Source: a bacterium (lineage in GTDB: Bacteria; Planctomycetota; SZUA-567). From it: a DNA stretch of 58,635 bases. Shown piece by piece: positions 9,455-18,507 of this stretch (the first letter of the stretch is position 1; each line of letters opens with the position of its first letter). Under the pieces are notes generated by a model. That model was not told where the DNA came from, searched no databases, and was given only the letters and a program-made list of their open reading frames with translations. Location: NCBI GenBank assembly GCA_003245715.1, contig QKCJ01000009.1, positions 1-58,635 on the forward strand, written 5' to 3'. Position numbers and translations under genes: made by a program.

Positions 9455-9913
9455 ATGCGTAAGTTACTTGCTGTATTGTGTGTGTGCTGTTTTGGTGCAA
9501 TGTTTGGGGGATGTTCTCAGAATGACGCGGCTCTTTTATTAGGCCCGAAGACACTGCCGCTCTGGATTGGTGCCCGTCAGTATTACGGTGTTGAGAAGGA
9601 TTATGCGGTTTCTCTTGATGAAGGAGAGAAGCTTGCTATTGACGCAATCAAGTCAACCGGTGGGGAGTACCGTTATACTACATCAGTTGGTAATTCAAAG
9701 ACAATTTACGGTAGAACCGGCGCAGGTGAGAGCATTGTTGTCGACGTCGATCCCTACAGAGGATATACAAACCGTAGTGAGATTGATATCAGTGTAGGCT
9801 TTGTCGGTAATCCGGCAGAAGTGAAAAAGCTTTTTGCCGCTATTGCCGCTGAACCTCTTACTAAAGAGGTTACCGCAGAGCTGAACAAGGATGACAGCTG
9901 CGACTGCAAGTAA
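9455..9913 (+). CDS. lipoprotein, DUF3568-like paralogue
   Basis: Second copy of the small lipoprotein family, 152 residues from the ATG at 9455 (AGAGAG upstream); a TTG 18 bp earlier is possible but less supported. Its signal peptide ends in lipobox FGGC. The mature region repeats the features of the previous gene: GVEKDYAVSLDEGEKLA, RYTTSVG and VVDVDPYRG. The C-terminus is extended by a charged tail ending CDCK. Probably inner face of the outer membrane; function unknown. Confidence 0.8.
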   Translation: MRKLLAVLCVCCFGAMFGGCSQNDAALLLGPKTLPLWIGARQYYGVEKDYAVSLDEGEKLAIDAIKSTGGEYRYTTSVGNSKTIYGRTGAGESIVVDVDPYRGYTNRSEIDISVGFVGNPAEVKKLFAAIAAEPLTKEVTAELNKDDSCDCK

Positions 9914-9944
9914 GCTTGATTCTGTAGAAAATTACAGTGATTTG

Positions 9945-9975
9945 GTGCACCCTTTTGGCGGGGTGCACTTTTTTT
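9945..9975 (+). terminator. rho-independent terminator
   Basis: Stem GTGCACCC / GGGTGCAC with an 8-nt loop, followed by seven T residues. Confidence 0.88.
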
Positions 9976-10175
9976 AGGGAAATACTGGCTAAAGATGGCT
10001 GTATTTGTGTTTTTAGTAGTTGAAAGAAAGATAATTTACTTCTATAATTTCAGAAAGTTAGTATTATTGTAAATTATAGTCATCCGGCTGCACTGTGTGT
10101 TGCTCCTTGAGTTTGGTTGTGGCTCGTGTTTTTTAGTGAGAATTCAGTCCGTTATTTTTTGAAAGGTAGTTTACC

Positions 10176-12017
10176 GTGCCCTTACAGAAGTTCAGAGACA
10201 AGCAGAAGATTATTTACTGGCTGGTAGCCATTGTCGTTATTCCCAGTTTTGTGTTATTGGGTTTTGCCCAGATTCTGGCCGGTAAAGGTACTGGCCCGGT
10301 TATCGGCGAAATTGCCGGGGAAAAATACAACTATTCCGAGTATGCAGAATACCGCAACCGTCTTTTTCAGGTTAATTTTCAGCGTCAGGTATATTATATT
10401 AATGACATGGAGACTTACCGTCCGGCATTCTCAGAGGAGTTCTCATACTTTATTTCAATGGCGCTGACCAAGTATGCTGAGCAGTACGGCATTGAGGTTA
10501 CCGATCAGGAAATTTCGACCTTCATCCGCACGCAGCTCAATTACAAGGGAAATGACGCCAAAGAATTTTCCAAACTTGTTGAGAAGGCTGTTGGCACTAT
10601 GATCCGCCTTGACAGTGTTTATGAGTATAAAAAGGCTGTGCAGGAATGGCTGATGCTCAAGAAATTCCTGCAGGTTCTTGATAATACCTGTCTTGTTCCG
10701 GAATCTTTCGGCGCGCTCAAATACGAACAGGATAATTCATCATATAAGCTGCGTACGCTATTTGTCCCGGCCACAAAATTCACTCAGGCAGCCCAGAAAG
10801 AAATCGACGCGCTTGGTGAAGGTGAGCTGGTTGCCAGAGCCGAGGCATATATCAGCAAGAACCAGATTGACAACAACCGTTTTGCCCTGCCGTTTCTCTG
10901 GAGCAAGCCGACCTGGAAGTTTGAGTATATAATGGTTCCGTTTGCTGTTCCTGGTCTTGAACCGCAGATTAATGATGAGAAGCTCAAGGAATTTTATGAG
11001 AATAACAAACTCACAAAATACGCCGACAAAGATGGCAAGGCAAAAGAGTTTGCCGAGGTTCGCGATCAGGTTACTATCGATTACCGTAATGATTACCGCA
11101 ACAAGACTGCCGAGCGTACGATCAAGGGCGAGTTCTCACGTTTCCTTAATCGCATGGCAAGAGATTCAAAGATTGATCCGGAAAAGGGAATTACCGTTGA
11201 GCAGATTAATTCTGATCCGCGCCTTGTCAGCCGTGGTCTGAAGGCCGGTGATTCTGGCGAGGGTGAGCTTGATGTTGATGTGATTATGCAAAATCCGGTC
11301 TTTGCCAACTCAATAATGCTGAAGATGTTCTTCTCAAGACTTGAGGTTGAATTGCTCAGAGCCCAGGCCCAGAAAGACCAGAAGAAGTATGATGAGATTC
11401 TGAATAATTACAAAAAATTCTTCTCGGGTATTTCTGTCGGTTATAATGCTGACGCTGCCAAGCAGCCGATCCAGGGTAAGGACGGACTCTTCAATATCCG
11501 CCTTGTCAGCTACACCCCGGCTAAGCCGCTGACCCTTAAGGGCAAGGACGGCAAGCCGGATAAAGAACTCCTCGGCAAGATCAAGTCTGAACTGGTTGAT
11601 GAGCTTGCTCTTTCAAAGGCCAAGACGCTGGCAACTGAAGCCATGGCCAAGATCAGGGAAGAGAAGGTTGACGGTCTTGAGGTCAAGGAAACGACCATGG
11701 GCTACTATGATGCCATAGGCCGGTATGCAGGCATTACTGCGGCGGCGGTTGGTCAGGTTCTTGAACCGGCAGTTGACAAGCGCGCAACTGGTTATGAAGT
11801 GGTCATGCTTGTTGACCGCACGGCGAAGAAGGCGGACGCCAAGCAGATTGATTCATTTGCCAAAAGCCTTGCCTTTGGCATGAGAGGTAATTCGGTCTAT
11901 TCACCTGAGATGATGTCGATGCCTATTATTAAAATCGGCCACAGGCTCAATTCCTTCTATGTTGACAAGATGGTCTCTGGCGATCTGGTTTATACCGGCT
12001 TGCCTGAGAATAACTAG
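10176..12017 (+). CDS. SurA/PpiD-like periplasmic chaperone
   Basis: Membrane-anchored protein of 613 residues starting at GTG (AAAGG upstream). The N-terminal KFRDKQKIIYWLVAIVVIPS has the basic patch and single helix seen in PpiD, followed by a SurA-type N-terminal domain (about 40-170, GEIAGEKYNYSEYAEYRNRL). The rest is Lys/Glu-rich and periplasmic; LKEFYENNKLTKYA near residue 270 matches the helix before parvulin domains. I cannot see clear catalytic parvulin motifs, so it may act as a holdase without isomerase activity. It probably assists folding of exported or outer-membrane proteins. Confidence 0.72.
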   Translation: MPLQKFRDKQKIIYWLVAIVVIPSFVLLGFAQILAGKGTGPVIGEIAGEKYNYSEYAEYRNRLFQVNFQRQVYYINDMETYRPAFSEEFSYFISMALTKYAEQYGIEVTDQEISTFIRTQLNYKGNDAKEFSKLVEKAVGTMIRLDSVYEYKKAVQEWLMLKKFLQVLDNTCLVPESFGALKYEQDNSSYKLRTLFVPATKFTQAAQKEIDALGEGELVARAEAYISKNQIDNNRFALPFLWSKPTWKFEYIMVPFAVPGLEPQINDEKLKEFYENNKLTKYADKDGKAKEFAEVRDQVTIDYRNDYRNKTAERTIKGEFSRFLNRMARDSKIDPEKGITVEQINSDPRLVSRGLKAGDSGEGELDVDVIMQNPVFANSIMLKMFFSRLEVELLRAQAQKDQKKYDEILNNYKKFFSGISVGYNADAAKQPIQGKDGLFNIRLVSYTPAKPLTLKGKDGKPDKELLGKIKSELVDELALSKAKTLATEAMAKIREEKVDGLEVKETTMGYYDAIGRYAGITAAAVGQVLEPAVDKRATGYEVVMLVDRTAKKADAKQIDSFAKSLAFGMRGNSVYSPEMMSMPIIKIGHRLNSFYVDKMVSGDLVYTGLPENN

Positions 12018-12099
12018 GATATAAAATTATACAGCATCTGTGTGCAGTCTTGGGTTAGGGTTTACCCGGATTTATACTTCTTGCTCTGAAAGGTGAAAA

Positions 12100-13038
12100 A
12101 TGGCGCTTGAAAAAGAGAGAGTTTTTCTGTTGCCTGGCGAGTACCATGTATCACGGCGTGAGTGTGAAATAGCAACCCTTCTTGGCAGCTGTGTGGCGGT
12201 GACGCTCAGTCATGTCGATAAGCCCTGTGGAGCGATGAACCATTTTCTGCTCAGTCAGGCGAATAATTCAGAGATGGACAAGGGGCGCTACGGCGACACT
12301 TCAACCAAGACCATCATCTGGCTGATGCAGAAGATAGACCCAGATATCACCAATTTCCGCGCCGGTATTTATGGCGGGGCGGCGGTGATAAGCCATCTCA
12401 CCTCAAGTCCCGGCGAGATCGGTACACGCAATATCGAGATGGCGCGCAGTGTCCTCAAGGCTGCCGGAATCAAGATCATTGATGAGAATGTCGGCGGCAA
12501 ACTCGGCAAGCGGATTTATTTTGATACTGCCAACGGCAAGGTGCGGGTCAAGGATATTGTCAAGAGTGGTGAAGCTGCCAAGATTGCGGAGAAGCGTGAA
12601 AAAATAGCGACCCGTAATACTAGGGTTCTGGTGGTTGATGATTCGCCGCTGGTGCGAAAGATTCTCTGCGAAGCGATCAACAGCTCACCGGGTATGGAAG
12701 TCTGTGGCGAGGCCGGCGACGCGTATGAGGCGCGAGACATGATTATCAGCGAAGAGCCGGATGTGGTCAGTCTCGACATTATCATGCCGAAAATGGACGG
12801 GTTGAAATTTCTCAAGAAGCTCTCACAGCACTTTCCAACGCCGGTTGTCATCTGCAGTACCATTGCCAAAGACAACTCGGATATCTCCTCAAAGGCCAAG
12901 GAGTATGGTGCGGTGGATGTTGTTGACAAGGACAAGCTTGAAATTTATAAAGGGCTTGATACGCTCAAGGCTGCCTATATTCCCAAAATTGCCCGTGCAG
13001 CCGGCAGAACTGTGCGGAAACTAACCTTTGACAAATAA
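12100..13038 (+). CDS. cheD: CheD - receiver domain fusion
   Basis: Fusion of 312 residues. Residues 1-160 are CheD, a glutamine deamidase of chemoreceptors: the catalytic Cys lies in TLLGSCVAVTL (near 30), the His in GAMNHFLL (near 46), and GGKLGKRIYFDTANG is the family's C-terminal signature. Residues 178-300 are a receiver domain most like that of CheB, with VVDDSPLVRK, the phospho-acceptor Asp in SLDIIMPKMDG, and VICSTIA, but no methylesterase domain follows. The fusion would put receptor deamidation under CheA phosphorylation control. AAAGGTG precedes the ATG. Confidence 0.92.
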   Translation: MALEKERVFLLPGEYHVSRRECEIATLLGSCVAVTLSHVDKPCGAMNHFLLSQANNSEMDKGRYGDTSTKTIIWLMQKIDPDITNFRAGIYGGAAVISHLTSSPGEIGTRNIEMARSVLKAAGIKIIDENVGGKLGKRIYFDTANGKVRVKDIVKSGEAAKIAEKREKIATRNTRVLVVDDSPLVRKILCEAINSSPGMEVCGEAGDAYEARDMIISEEPDVVSLDIIMPKMDGLKFLKKLSQHFPTPVVICSTIAKDNSDISSKAKEYGAVDVVDKDKLEIYKGLDTLKAAYIPKIARAAGRTVRKLTFDK

Positions 13039-13190
13039 GCGGCTTTTATTTGCTTAACAGTTATATTGTATTATCAGAGGACGGATTTTTGCGTTAAAAC
13101 CGGCGGTTGGCAGGTGCGGATTTTGGGTTGATTTGTTCCTGCCTGTTTGATGGCGGTGATTATTCAGCGGAGCAGCAAAAGGAGTTGGGG

Positions 13191-14525
13191 ATGGCAGATG
13201 CACAAGAGGTTTTACAGGATTTGATCTGGAATACGGTTCATGTCACAGCGGCGGTTGATTTGTCGACGGAACTTGATGAGAGTGTCTTTGATGAAGAATA
13301 TATTTCTTTTGACGATGTGCTCTGTTGCCGTGAGTTTTGCGAACTGCTCTTCAAGCGTAATCCGCGTTGTATCGAGAACCCTTCAAAGCCGCTGGACCCG
13401 GTCGATTTTGCCAGCCTGCCTCAGAATATCAGGGCGGATATTATCTGGCACCGGCTCTTTCTTGCGCAGTCGCCGTTTAATGATGTCACCAGAAAACTTC
13501 TGACTTCGCTTGGCCTGGCTGGCTGTACTCCGCGCAGCCGCGGACTTGATTCATACCGCGAATACTTCAAGAGTAAACCGGCGGGTGAATTTTACCGTAA
13601 TATTATTGCCGCTGCCAATCTCCGGCAGGTTGCGGTAAAGCGTTGTATTTTTTCGGAGAATAAAAATCCGGTAGCTTCTGACCTTGGTGGGGCTGAGGTA
13701 CTGGCTACGCTGTCAATGGACGCGCTTTCGGCTGACTGGTCTTCAGCGTGTGCCAGACTCAAGGAACTGGGTTTGCCGGTAAAGAAGAGCCTTGATAAAA
13801 CCAGTTGCGCGGCGATGCTTGACTTTTTTGGCGATAAGATTGCCACTGCCAGGGCGCGGATGGTGAGTATCTATATTGACGAAGCGGATTTTACTGACAA
13901 GAAGGGGTATGTCTCCAGAATTATCGGTAAATGTTTAATGCCGCTCTGTCAACGCCTGAAATTACCGCTTTTGATAAAATTATCGGGCGCCTGCTCACTT
14001 GAGGGCTTTGCCGGGATTTACGCTGAATTTCGGGATGTGCGGCTGTTTTTGTCTGCCGCAAGCCGGAATCTGATGCAGCAGATACTTGAGCTTTCGCGCC
14101 GGATTGAGCTTTGCCGGATCCATCCTTTTGTCGGCGGGGAACTCTCGCTTGAGCAACGGGCAGACTTTTATTCGGTTGCCCTTGAAAGTGTCGGTCATGA
14201 GTTCTCGCCAATGGCAAGTAACAGTGAACATATTCTGTTATTGGCTGGTGCCTGGGCGCATGCCCGTTGGAAACTTGGCAAGGTTCTGATTGGTAAATAT
14301 GCTGATCTGTCAAGGACGGGCTGGCTTATTTCTGATGAGGATGTGAGCCGGGATCTCTATCATCTTCTTGGCGGCAACCTCCAATTGCCTGAAACGCAAA
14401 TAGTCGAGCCGCAGCAGGAGTCTCAGCCTTATAATGAGATTGATGAACCCTCTGAGGAACAGGCTGAGGGAGAACTTCAGGAAGCGGCGTACAGTGAAGA
14501 TTTGTCTCCGCCGCAGGAGCTGTAA
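13191..14525 (+). CDS. divergent amidohydrolase/uronate isomerase-like protein
   Basis: Protein of 444 residues. I chose ATG 13191 because AAAGGAG lies 8 nt upstream; an open frame extends 84 bp further. The order of segments (FDDVLCCREFCELL, ADIIWHRLF, a YREYF helix, IHPFVGGELSLEQ near the end, then WLISDEDVSRDLYHLLGGN) resembles TIM-barrel amidohydrolases of the uronate-isomerase type. The N-terminal HxH metal site and the HxH-like residues of active members are not visible, so it may be a pseudoenzyme. The C-terminal 45 residues are acidic and disordered. The family assignment is from memory of motif order and is uncertain. Confidence 0.5.
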   Translation: MADAQEVLQDLIWNTVHVTAAVDLSTELDESVFDEEYISFDDVLCCREFCELLFKRNPRCIENPSKPLDPVDFASLPQNIRADIIWHRLFLAQSPFNDVTRKLLTSLGLAGCTPRSRGLDSYREYFKSKPAGEFYRNIIAAANLRQVAVKRCIFSENKNPVASDLGGAEVLATLSMDALSADWSSACARLKELGLPVKKSLDKTSCAAMLDFFGDKIATARARMVSIYIDEADFTDKKGYVSRIIGKCLMPLCQRLKLPLLIKLSGACSLEGFAGIYAEFRDVRLFLSAASRNLMQQILELSRRIELCRIHPFVGGELSLEQRADFYSVALESVGHEFSPMASNSEHILLLAGAWAHARWKLGKVLIGKYADLSRTGWLISDEDVSRDLYHLLGGNLQLPETQIVEPQQESQPYNEIDEPSEEQAEGELQEAAYSEDLSPPQEL

Positions 14526-14541
14526 TAACGAGTGACTTTCC

Positions 14542-14571
14542 GCCCCTGACGACTGTGCAGGGGCTTTTTTT
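14542..14571 (+). terminator. rho-independent terminator
   Basis: Stem GCCCCTG / CAGGGGC with a 9-nt loop, followed by seven T residues. Confidence 0.88.
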
Positions 14572-14726
14572 GCTGCTGACGCAAAAAGTTCCGGCTTTGA
14601 TTAATTATTATCGGAAGAAATGCCGATTAAGTAATAGCTTGATTTGCTTGTAGCGATCTGTAATATTATAACGTACTGTTTTTACTGAATATGTGCTGTT
14701 TTTCCGCACTGGAGAAATGATAAAAA

Positions 14727-15167
14727 ATGCGAATTATGACCCTGTTAAGCTTTGTTTTCCTGACGATATTTGCTGGTTGTTCACCGATTAAGGGACAGCG
14801 TTTCTGGTGGGATGACCAGAAAAGGGCAAAATTGCCGAATTCCTATATGCTTCCTGAATGGCCGGCTGAAGCTCCTGTTCCGACTCAGCCTGAACCTTTT
14901 GTACCGAAAATGTTGCCGCTGGATGAAATCAAGCGTGCTACTGACGCCCAGCACAAGATGATTGAGGAGGGTATCCCGCGCTCTGGTGTGCCAGATCCGC
15001 TGACTGATCGCCAGAAAGTTCCGGTTGCCAAATGGGAGGGTGGGGAGCTTACTGAAGACAGTGTTGATGTTACTACAAATAAAGGCGTAACAACTATTTC
15101 CGCCGACGAGGTTAAGGAAAAAGACGGAAATATTGAGGTTGATACGCAGAATAAGACCGTAAAATAG
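14727..15167 (+). CDS. lipoprotein, hypothetical
   Basis: Lipoprotein of 146 residues with lipobox FAGC at about residue 18. The mature protein is Pro/Glu-rich (EWPAEAPVPTQPEPFVP), then helical, then ends in a Thr/Asp/Lys-rich stretch. I recognise no domain. GGAG lies upstream of the ATG. It is a single-gene unit bounded by terminators on both sides. Probably attached to the envelope; function unknown. Confidence 0.72.
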   Translation: MRIMTLLSFVFLTIFAGCSPIKGQRFWWDDQKRAKLPNSYMLPEWPAEAPVPTQPEPFVPKMLPLDEIKRATDAQHKMIEEGIPRSGVPDPLTDRQKVPVAKWEGGELTEDSVDVTTNKGVTTISADEVKEKDGNIEVDTQNKTVK

Positions 15168-15192
15168 TTGAAATATGAAAATAGCATTTATA

Positions 15193-15224
15193 GAAGCCCC
15201 TTCCGTTTTGGATGGGGCTTCTTT
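15193..15224 (+). terminator. rho-independent terminator
   Basis: Stem GAAGCCCC / GGGGCTTC with a 13-nt loop and a short T tract. Confidence 0.82.
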
Positions 15225-15311
15225 AATACGAGCCGAGAAAGTGGAAACGTTTATCTCACGGCATGCTTTTGATAAACCGTAAAAAAAGTGACCCTATCGT
15301 AACTTCTTCAC

Positions 15312-15339
15312 TTGCCAAATTCAAATTACTGGATAAAAT
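15312..15339 (+). promoter_or_regulatory. candidate sigma-70 promoter of galE
   Basis: TTGCCA (15312-15317), 16-bp spacer, TAAAAT (15334-15339), 36 bp before the galE start codon. Confidence 0.5.
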
Positions 15340-15374
15340 TAAGCACTCATGAATAATACTTTACAGGAGAACTT

Positions 15375-16388
15375 ATGAACGTATTGGTTACTGGCGGAGC
15401 AGGTTTTATCGGCAGCCATACCTGTGTGGAGTTGCTAAACGCAGGGCATGAGGTTGTCATTGTTGATAACCTTGATAACAGCAAGGAAGTTTCTATCGAA
15501 CGCGTGGCACAGATTACCGGCAAGGAGCCGACCTTCCTCAAGATTGATCTGCTTGATTTCGATGCGCTTAATCTTGCTTTTGGCAAGTTCAAGGTTGATG
15601 CGGTGATTCACTTTGCCGGTCTTAAGGCTGTTGGCGAATCAAACCGTATCCCGCTGCGCTATTACGACAACAACATTACAGGTACTCTGAACCTCTGCCG
15701 GATTATGGGTACGCACAATGTCAAGAATCTGGTCTTCAGCTCATCGGCTACTGTTTACGGTGATCCGGCTTCAGTGCCGATTACCGAGGACTTCCCACTC
15801 TCTGCGACCAACCCTTACGGCCGCACCAAGCTTTATATCGAGCAGATTCTGCGCGACCTGTACGCCTCTGACAACACCTGGAACATCGCCCTGCTGCGCT
15901 ACTTCAACCCGATTGGCGCGCACAAGTCCGGCAAGATCGGTGAGGACCCCAATGGTATTCCCAATAACCTCCTGCCGTACATCACTCAGGTAGCAGTCGG
16001 CAAGCTTGAGAAGCTCAATGTCTTTGGCGATGATTATCCGACCCATGACGGAACTGGAGTCCGCGATTATATCCACGTTGTCGACCTTGCGCTTGGCCAC
16101 CTTAAGGCTCTTGATAAGCTCAACTCAGAATCAGTTGGTTGCGCAGAATGGAATCTTGGCACTGGGCACGGCTACAGTGTGCTTGATGTTGTAAAGGCCT
16201 TTGAAAAGGCTTCCGGCTGCAAGATTCCTTACGAGATTGCCCCGAGGCGTACTGGTGATGCGGCGCAGTGCTATGCTGATCCGAAGAAAGCAAAAGAAGA
16301 ACTCGGCTGGGAAGCAGTTCGCGGCATTGAAGAGATGTGTGAGGATTCATGGCGCTGGCAGTCGACAAATCCTAACGGGTATGAATGA
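15375..16388 (+). CDS. galE: UDP-glucose 4-epimerase
   Basis: GalE interconverts UDP-glucose and UDP-galactose with bound NAD. The 337-residue length is typical. The Rossmann motif [10 protein letters not shown] is at residue 7, the catalytic Ser in FSSSATVYG near 123, and Tyr/Lys in YGRTKLYIE near 148. C-terminal [12 protein letters not shown] and [12 protein letters not shown] are substrate-domain signatures. AGGAGA precedes the ATG. It stands alone with its own promoter and a terminator, and likely supplies galactose for cell-surface polysaccharide. Confidence 0.96.
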   Translation: MNVLVTGGAGFIGSHTCVELLNAGHEVVIVDNLDNSKEVSIERVAQITGKEPTFLKIDLLDFDALNLAFGKFKVDAVIHFAGLKAVGESNRIPLRYYDNNITGTLNLCRIMGTHNVKNLVFSSSATVYGDPASVPITEDFPLSATNPYGRTKLYIEQILRDLYASDNTWNIALLRYFNPIGAHKSGKIGEDPNGIPNNLLPYITQVAVGKLEKLNVFGDDYPTHDGTGVRDYIHVVDLALGHLKALDKLNSESVGCAEWNLGTGHGYSVLDVVKAFEKASGCKIPYEIAPRRTGDAAQCYADPKKAKEELGWEAVRGIEEMCEDSWRWQSTNPNGYE

Positions 16389-16415
16389 TTCTTTGCGAAT
16401 CGAATTTGCAGACGT

Positions 16416-16450
16416 AAAAAGAGGCGGGAGAATTTCTCCAGCCTCTTTTT
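16416..16450. terminator. bidirectional terminator
   Basis: Stem AAAAAGAGGC / GCCTCTTTTT with an inner GGAG/CTCC stem, between convergent galE and the sigma-54 activator gene. A and T ends serve both strands. Confidence 0.85.
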
Positions 16451-16496
16451 ATTTACGGGTAATTGTTTTGCTTTCTGCGAATGCGGCTTGAAGGCG

Positions 16497-17873
16497 TTAA
16501 TCAATCAGGCCGTACTTTTTCATCTTACGCCAGAGTGTTGAAGGATTGATGCCGAGATTATCCGCAGTCATTTTGCGGTTACCGGCGAATTCATCAAGCT
16601 TGCTGATTATCAGCCTGCGTTCCTCGTCATCGGGCATGGTGCGCAGATTGACAAACTTTCCGGTAATTGAATGAGCCGTTGCTCTCTGACTGGTCGGTAG
16701 CGGCGTAGTAACGTTTGCCGTAAAGACCTGCGGCGGGAGACAGTCCTCACGGATTTCATTATAGCGGCATAAGATGTAAGCGCGCTCAAGGATATTTTCC
16801 AGTTCGCGGATATTGCCGGGGTAATTATATTCAAGCAATCTACGCAGAGCTTTCGGCGACATCAGCTTTACCCCGCGTCCTTTTTCAATCTGGAATTTCT
16901 CAAGAAAATGCTCGGAAAGAAGCGGGATATCATTCAGTCTCTCGCGCAGCGGCGGAAGCTCAAGTTCTATCACGTTAAGCCGGTAATAAAGATCGCTGCG
17001 GAACTCATCTTTCTGCATCAGCTCATTGAGGTCGCGGTTGGTCGCCGCAAGAATCCGCACGTTGCTTTTGACCGCTGTAACCGCGCCCAGTGGTTCGTAA
17101 ATTTTTTCCTGCAACACGCGCAGTAATCTGACCTGCATCGCCGGTGAAATGTCACCGATCTCATCAAGAAATAATGTGCCACCCTCAGCGAGGGCAAAGC
17201 GGCCGGGCTTGTCTTTTTTTGCGTCGGTAAAAGCCCCCTTAACATAACCAAACAGCTCTGATTCCAGTAAGGTATCAGGGAGTGCTGCGCAGTTGACCGC
17301 GATAAATGGCCCTTCAGCGCGGGGGCTGGCTGAGTGGATGGCGCGCGCGACAAGCTCCTTGCCGGTCCCGCTCTCGCCGGTAATCAGCACCGAGCTGTCA
17401 CTGTCAGAGATGTCCGGGAGAATATCAATAATCTGGAGCATCTTCGGGTCTTTGGTCACGATGTCACCAAAGGTGCAGGTGCGGCGCAGCTCCTTGCGGA
17501 GTAACTCAATGGGGCGGTTATCAAGAAACGAAGCAACCAGCCCGACAATTTCGCCATGTTCATTTAAAAACGGCGTCGCGTTAAGGCTGACCGGAACCGG
17601 CTGCATCTTGCTGTCAGAGATGCGCGTGTTTATCGCAGAAATAGGCTTGCCGCTCTCCATTACCTCCGCAAGCAGCGAACGGCATTCACAGACCTCACAA
17701 TTGAACATCTCACCAAATGAGAGCGTCAGGGCTTTTTCGGCACTCACCCCGGTCAGCTTCTGCGCCGCCAGGTTAAAGGCCATTATCTTCCACTTGCGGT
17801 CAACAACACAAACCCCCTCCGAAAGTGAGTCGAGAATATGCTTGTACCACTGCGAAAGCATTTTATCGTCCAT
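16497..17873 (-). CDS. PAS-type sigma-54-dependent activator
   Basis: Bacterial enhancer-binding protein of 458 residues. A PAS-like sensor occupies about residues 8-130 and contains a cysteine cluster CEVCECRSLL (near 60) that could sense redox or bind metal. The AAA+ domain (about 145-385) has Walker A GESGTGKE, Walker B GGTLFLDE and the sigma-54 contact loop as GAFTDA rather than GAFTGA. A Fis-type helix-turn-helix is at the C-terminus (MTADNLGINPSTLWRKMKK). I chose the ATG at 17873 because CGGAGAA precedes it. It diverges from the thioredoxin/YeeE operon, whose promoter has sigma-54 features. Confidence 0.93.
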   Translation of the reverse strand: MDDKMLSQWYKHILDSLSEGVCVVDRKWKIMAFNLAAQKLTGVSAEKALTLSFGEMFNCEVCECRSLLAEVMESGKPISAINTRISDSKMQPVPVSLNATPFLNEHGEIVGLVASFLDNRPIELLRKELRRTCTFGDIVTKDPKMLQIIDILPDISDSDSSVLITGESGTGKELVARAIHSASPRAEGPFIAVNCAALPDTLLESELFGYVKGAFTDAKKDKPGRFALAEGGTLFLDEIGDISPAMQVRLLRVLQEKIYEPLGAVTAVKSNVRILAATNRDLNELMQKDEFRSDLYYRLNVIELELPPLRERLNDIPLLSEHFLEKFQIEKGRGVKLMSPKALRRLLEYNYPGNIRELENILERAYILCRYNEIREDCLPPQVFTANVTTPLPTSQRATAHSITGKFVNLRTMPDDEERRLIISKLDEFAGNRKMTADNLGINPSTLWRKMKKYGLID

Positions 17874-17889
17874 TGCGTTTCTCCGGTTA

Positions 17890-17948
17890 TTGCAAAAAGC
17901 GGTAAAATATTGCAATTGCAATGATAACATGTATTGCAAACATTGCAA
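17890..17948. promoter_or_regulatory. candidate enhancer: five TTGCAA palindromes
   Basis: TTGCAA occurs at 17890, 17910, 17916, 17934 and 17943, including TTGCAATTGCAA and TTGCAAACATTGCAA. The cluster lies about 85-143 bp upstream of the -12 element and just before the activator's own start codon, which would also allow autoregulation. Confidence 0.6.
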
Positions 17949-18019
17949 GGATTTTAGCTGATAAAAGATATATTTTGTAACTACTGTAATCGCTGACTGT
18001 TATGTTGTATTTCTTGTTC

Positions 18020-18034
18020 TGGTATGGTGTTTGC
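18020..18034 (+). promoter_or_regulatory. candidate sigma-54 promoter (-24/-12)
   Basis: TGGTATGGTGTTTGC matches the TGGCACG-N4-TTGC form, with the invariant GG (18021-18022) and GC (18033-18034) exactly 10 nt apart. It lies 49 bp before the thioredoxin start. Confidence 0.65.
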
Positions 18035-18082
18035 GATATTTGTAATTGAGACAGAAAAGATATCTTAATGAAAGGAAATAAA

Positions 18083-18403
18083 ATGAGCGAATATGTAAGA
18101 GAGATAACTGATTTTGAGTTTGATGGTATCAAAGCCGGTGGCGTTACGCTGGTTGATTTCTGGGCGCCGTGGTGTGGACCGTGTCAGATGCAGGGGCCGG
18201 TGCTTGATAAGGTTGGTTCTGAGTATGCCGGCAAGGCTGTTATCGCCAAGATTAATGTTGACGAGCAGCGTGAGAAGGCAGAGGAGTATGGAGTTATGAG
18301 TATCCCTACTTTAATTCTTTTTAAAGACGGGAATATTATCAGAAAATTCACAGGTCTGCAGGATGGCGATACTCTTGGTGCGGCAATTCGGCAGGCGCTG
18401 TAA
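18083..18403 (+). CDS. trxA: thioredoxin
   Basis: Thioredoxin of 106 residues with the redox motif WCGPC in FWAPWCGPCQMQGP (near residue 30) and the cis-proline loop SIPT near 75. The ATG at 18083 is preceded by AAAGGA; an upstream in-frame ATG would place the ribosome site inside the gene. First gene of an apparent operon with two YeeE/YedE transporters. This context suggests it reduces sulfur compounds or transport proteins rather than acting as the general housekeeping thioredoxin. Confidence 0.93.
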   Translation: MSEYVREITDFEFDGIKAGGVTLVDFWAPWCGPCQMQGPVLDKVGSEYAGKAVIAKINVDEQREKAEEYGVMSIPTLILFKDGNIIRKFTGLQDGDTLGAAIRQAL

Positions 18404-18507
18404 CTATAAACGGAATAGCAACTTTTTGTGATAATTAAGCATTTTGCTTGAGCTATTTTGTAAAGGTTGTTAAGATCTGTTTATGGAAGAAGATGAAAGG
18501 GGAAGTT

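Noticed and set aside
16860..17250. GAFTDA in the sigma-54 activator as an inactivating mutation
   Set aside because: This variant of GAFTGA occurs in other enhancer-binding proteins, and all other AAA+ motifs are intact, so it is not taken as loss of function.
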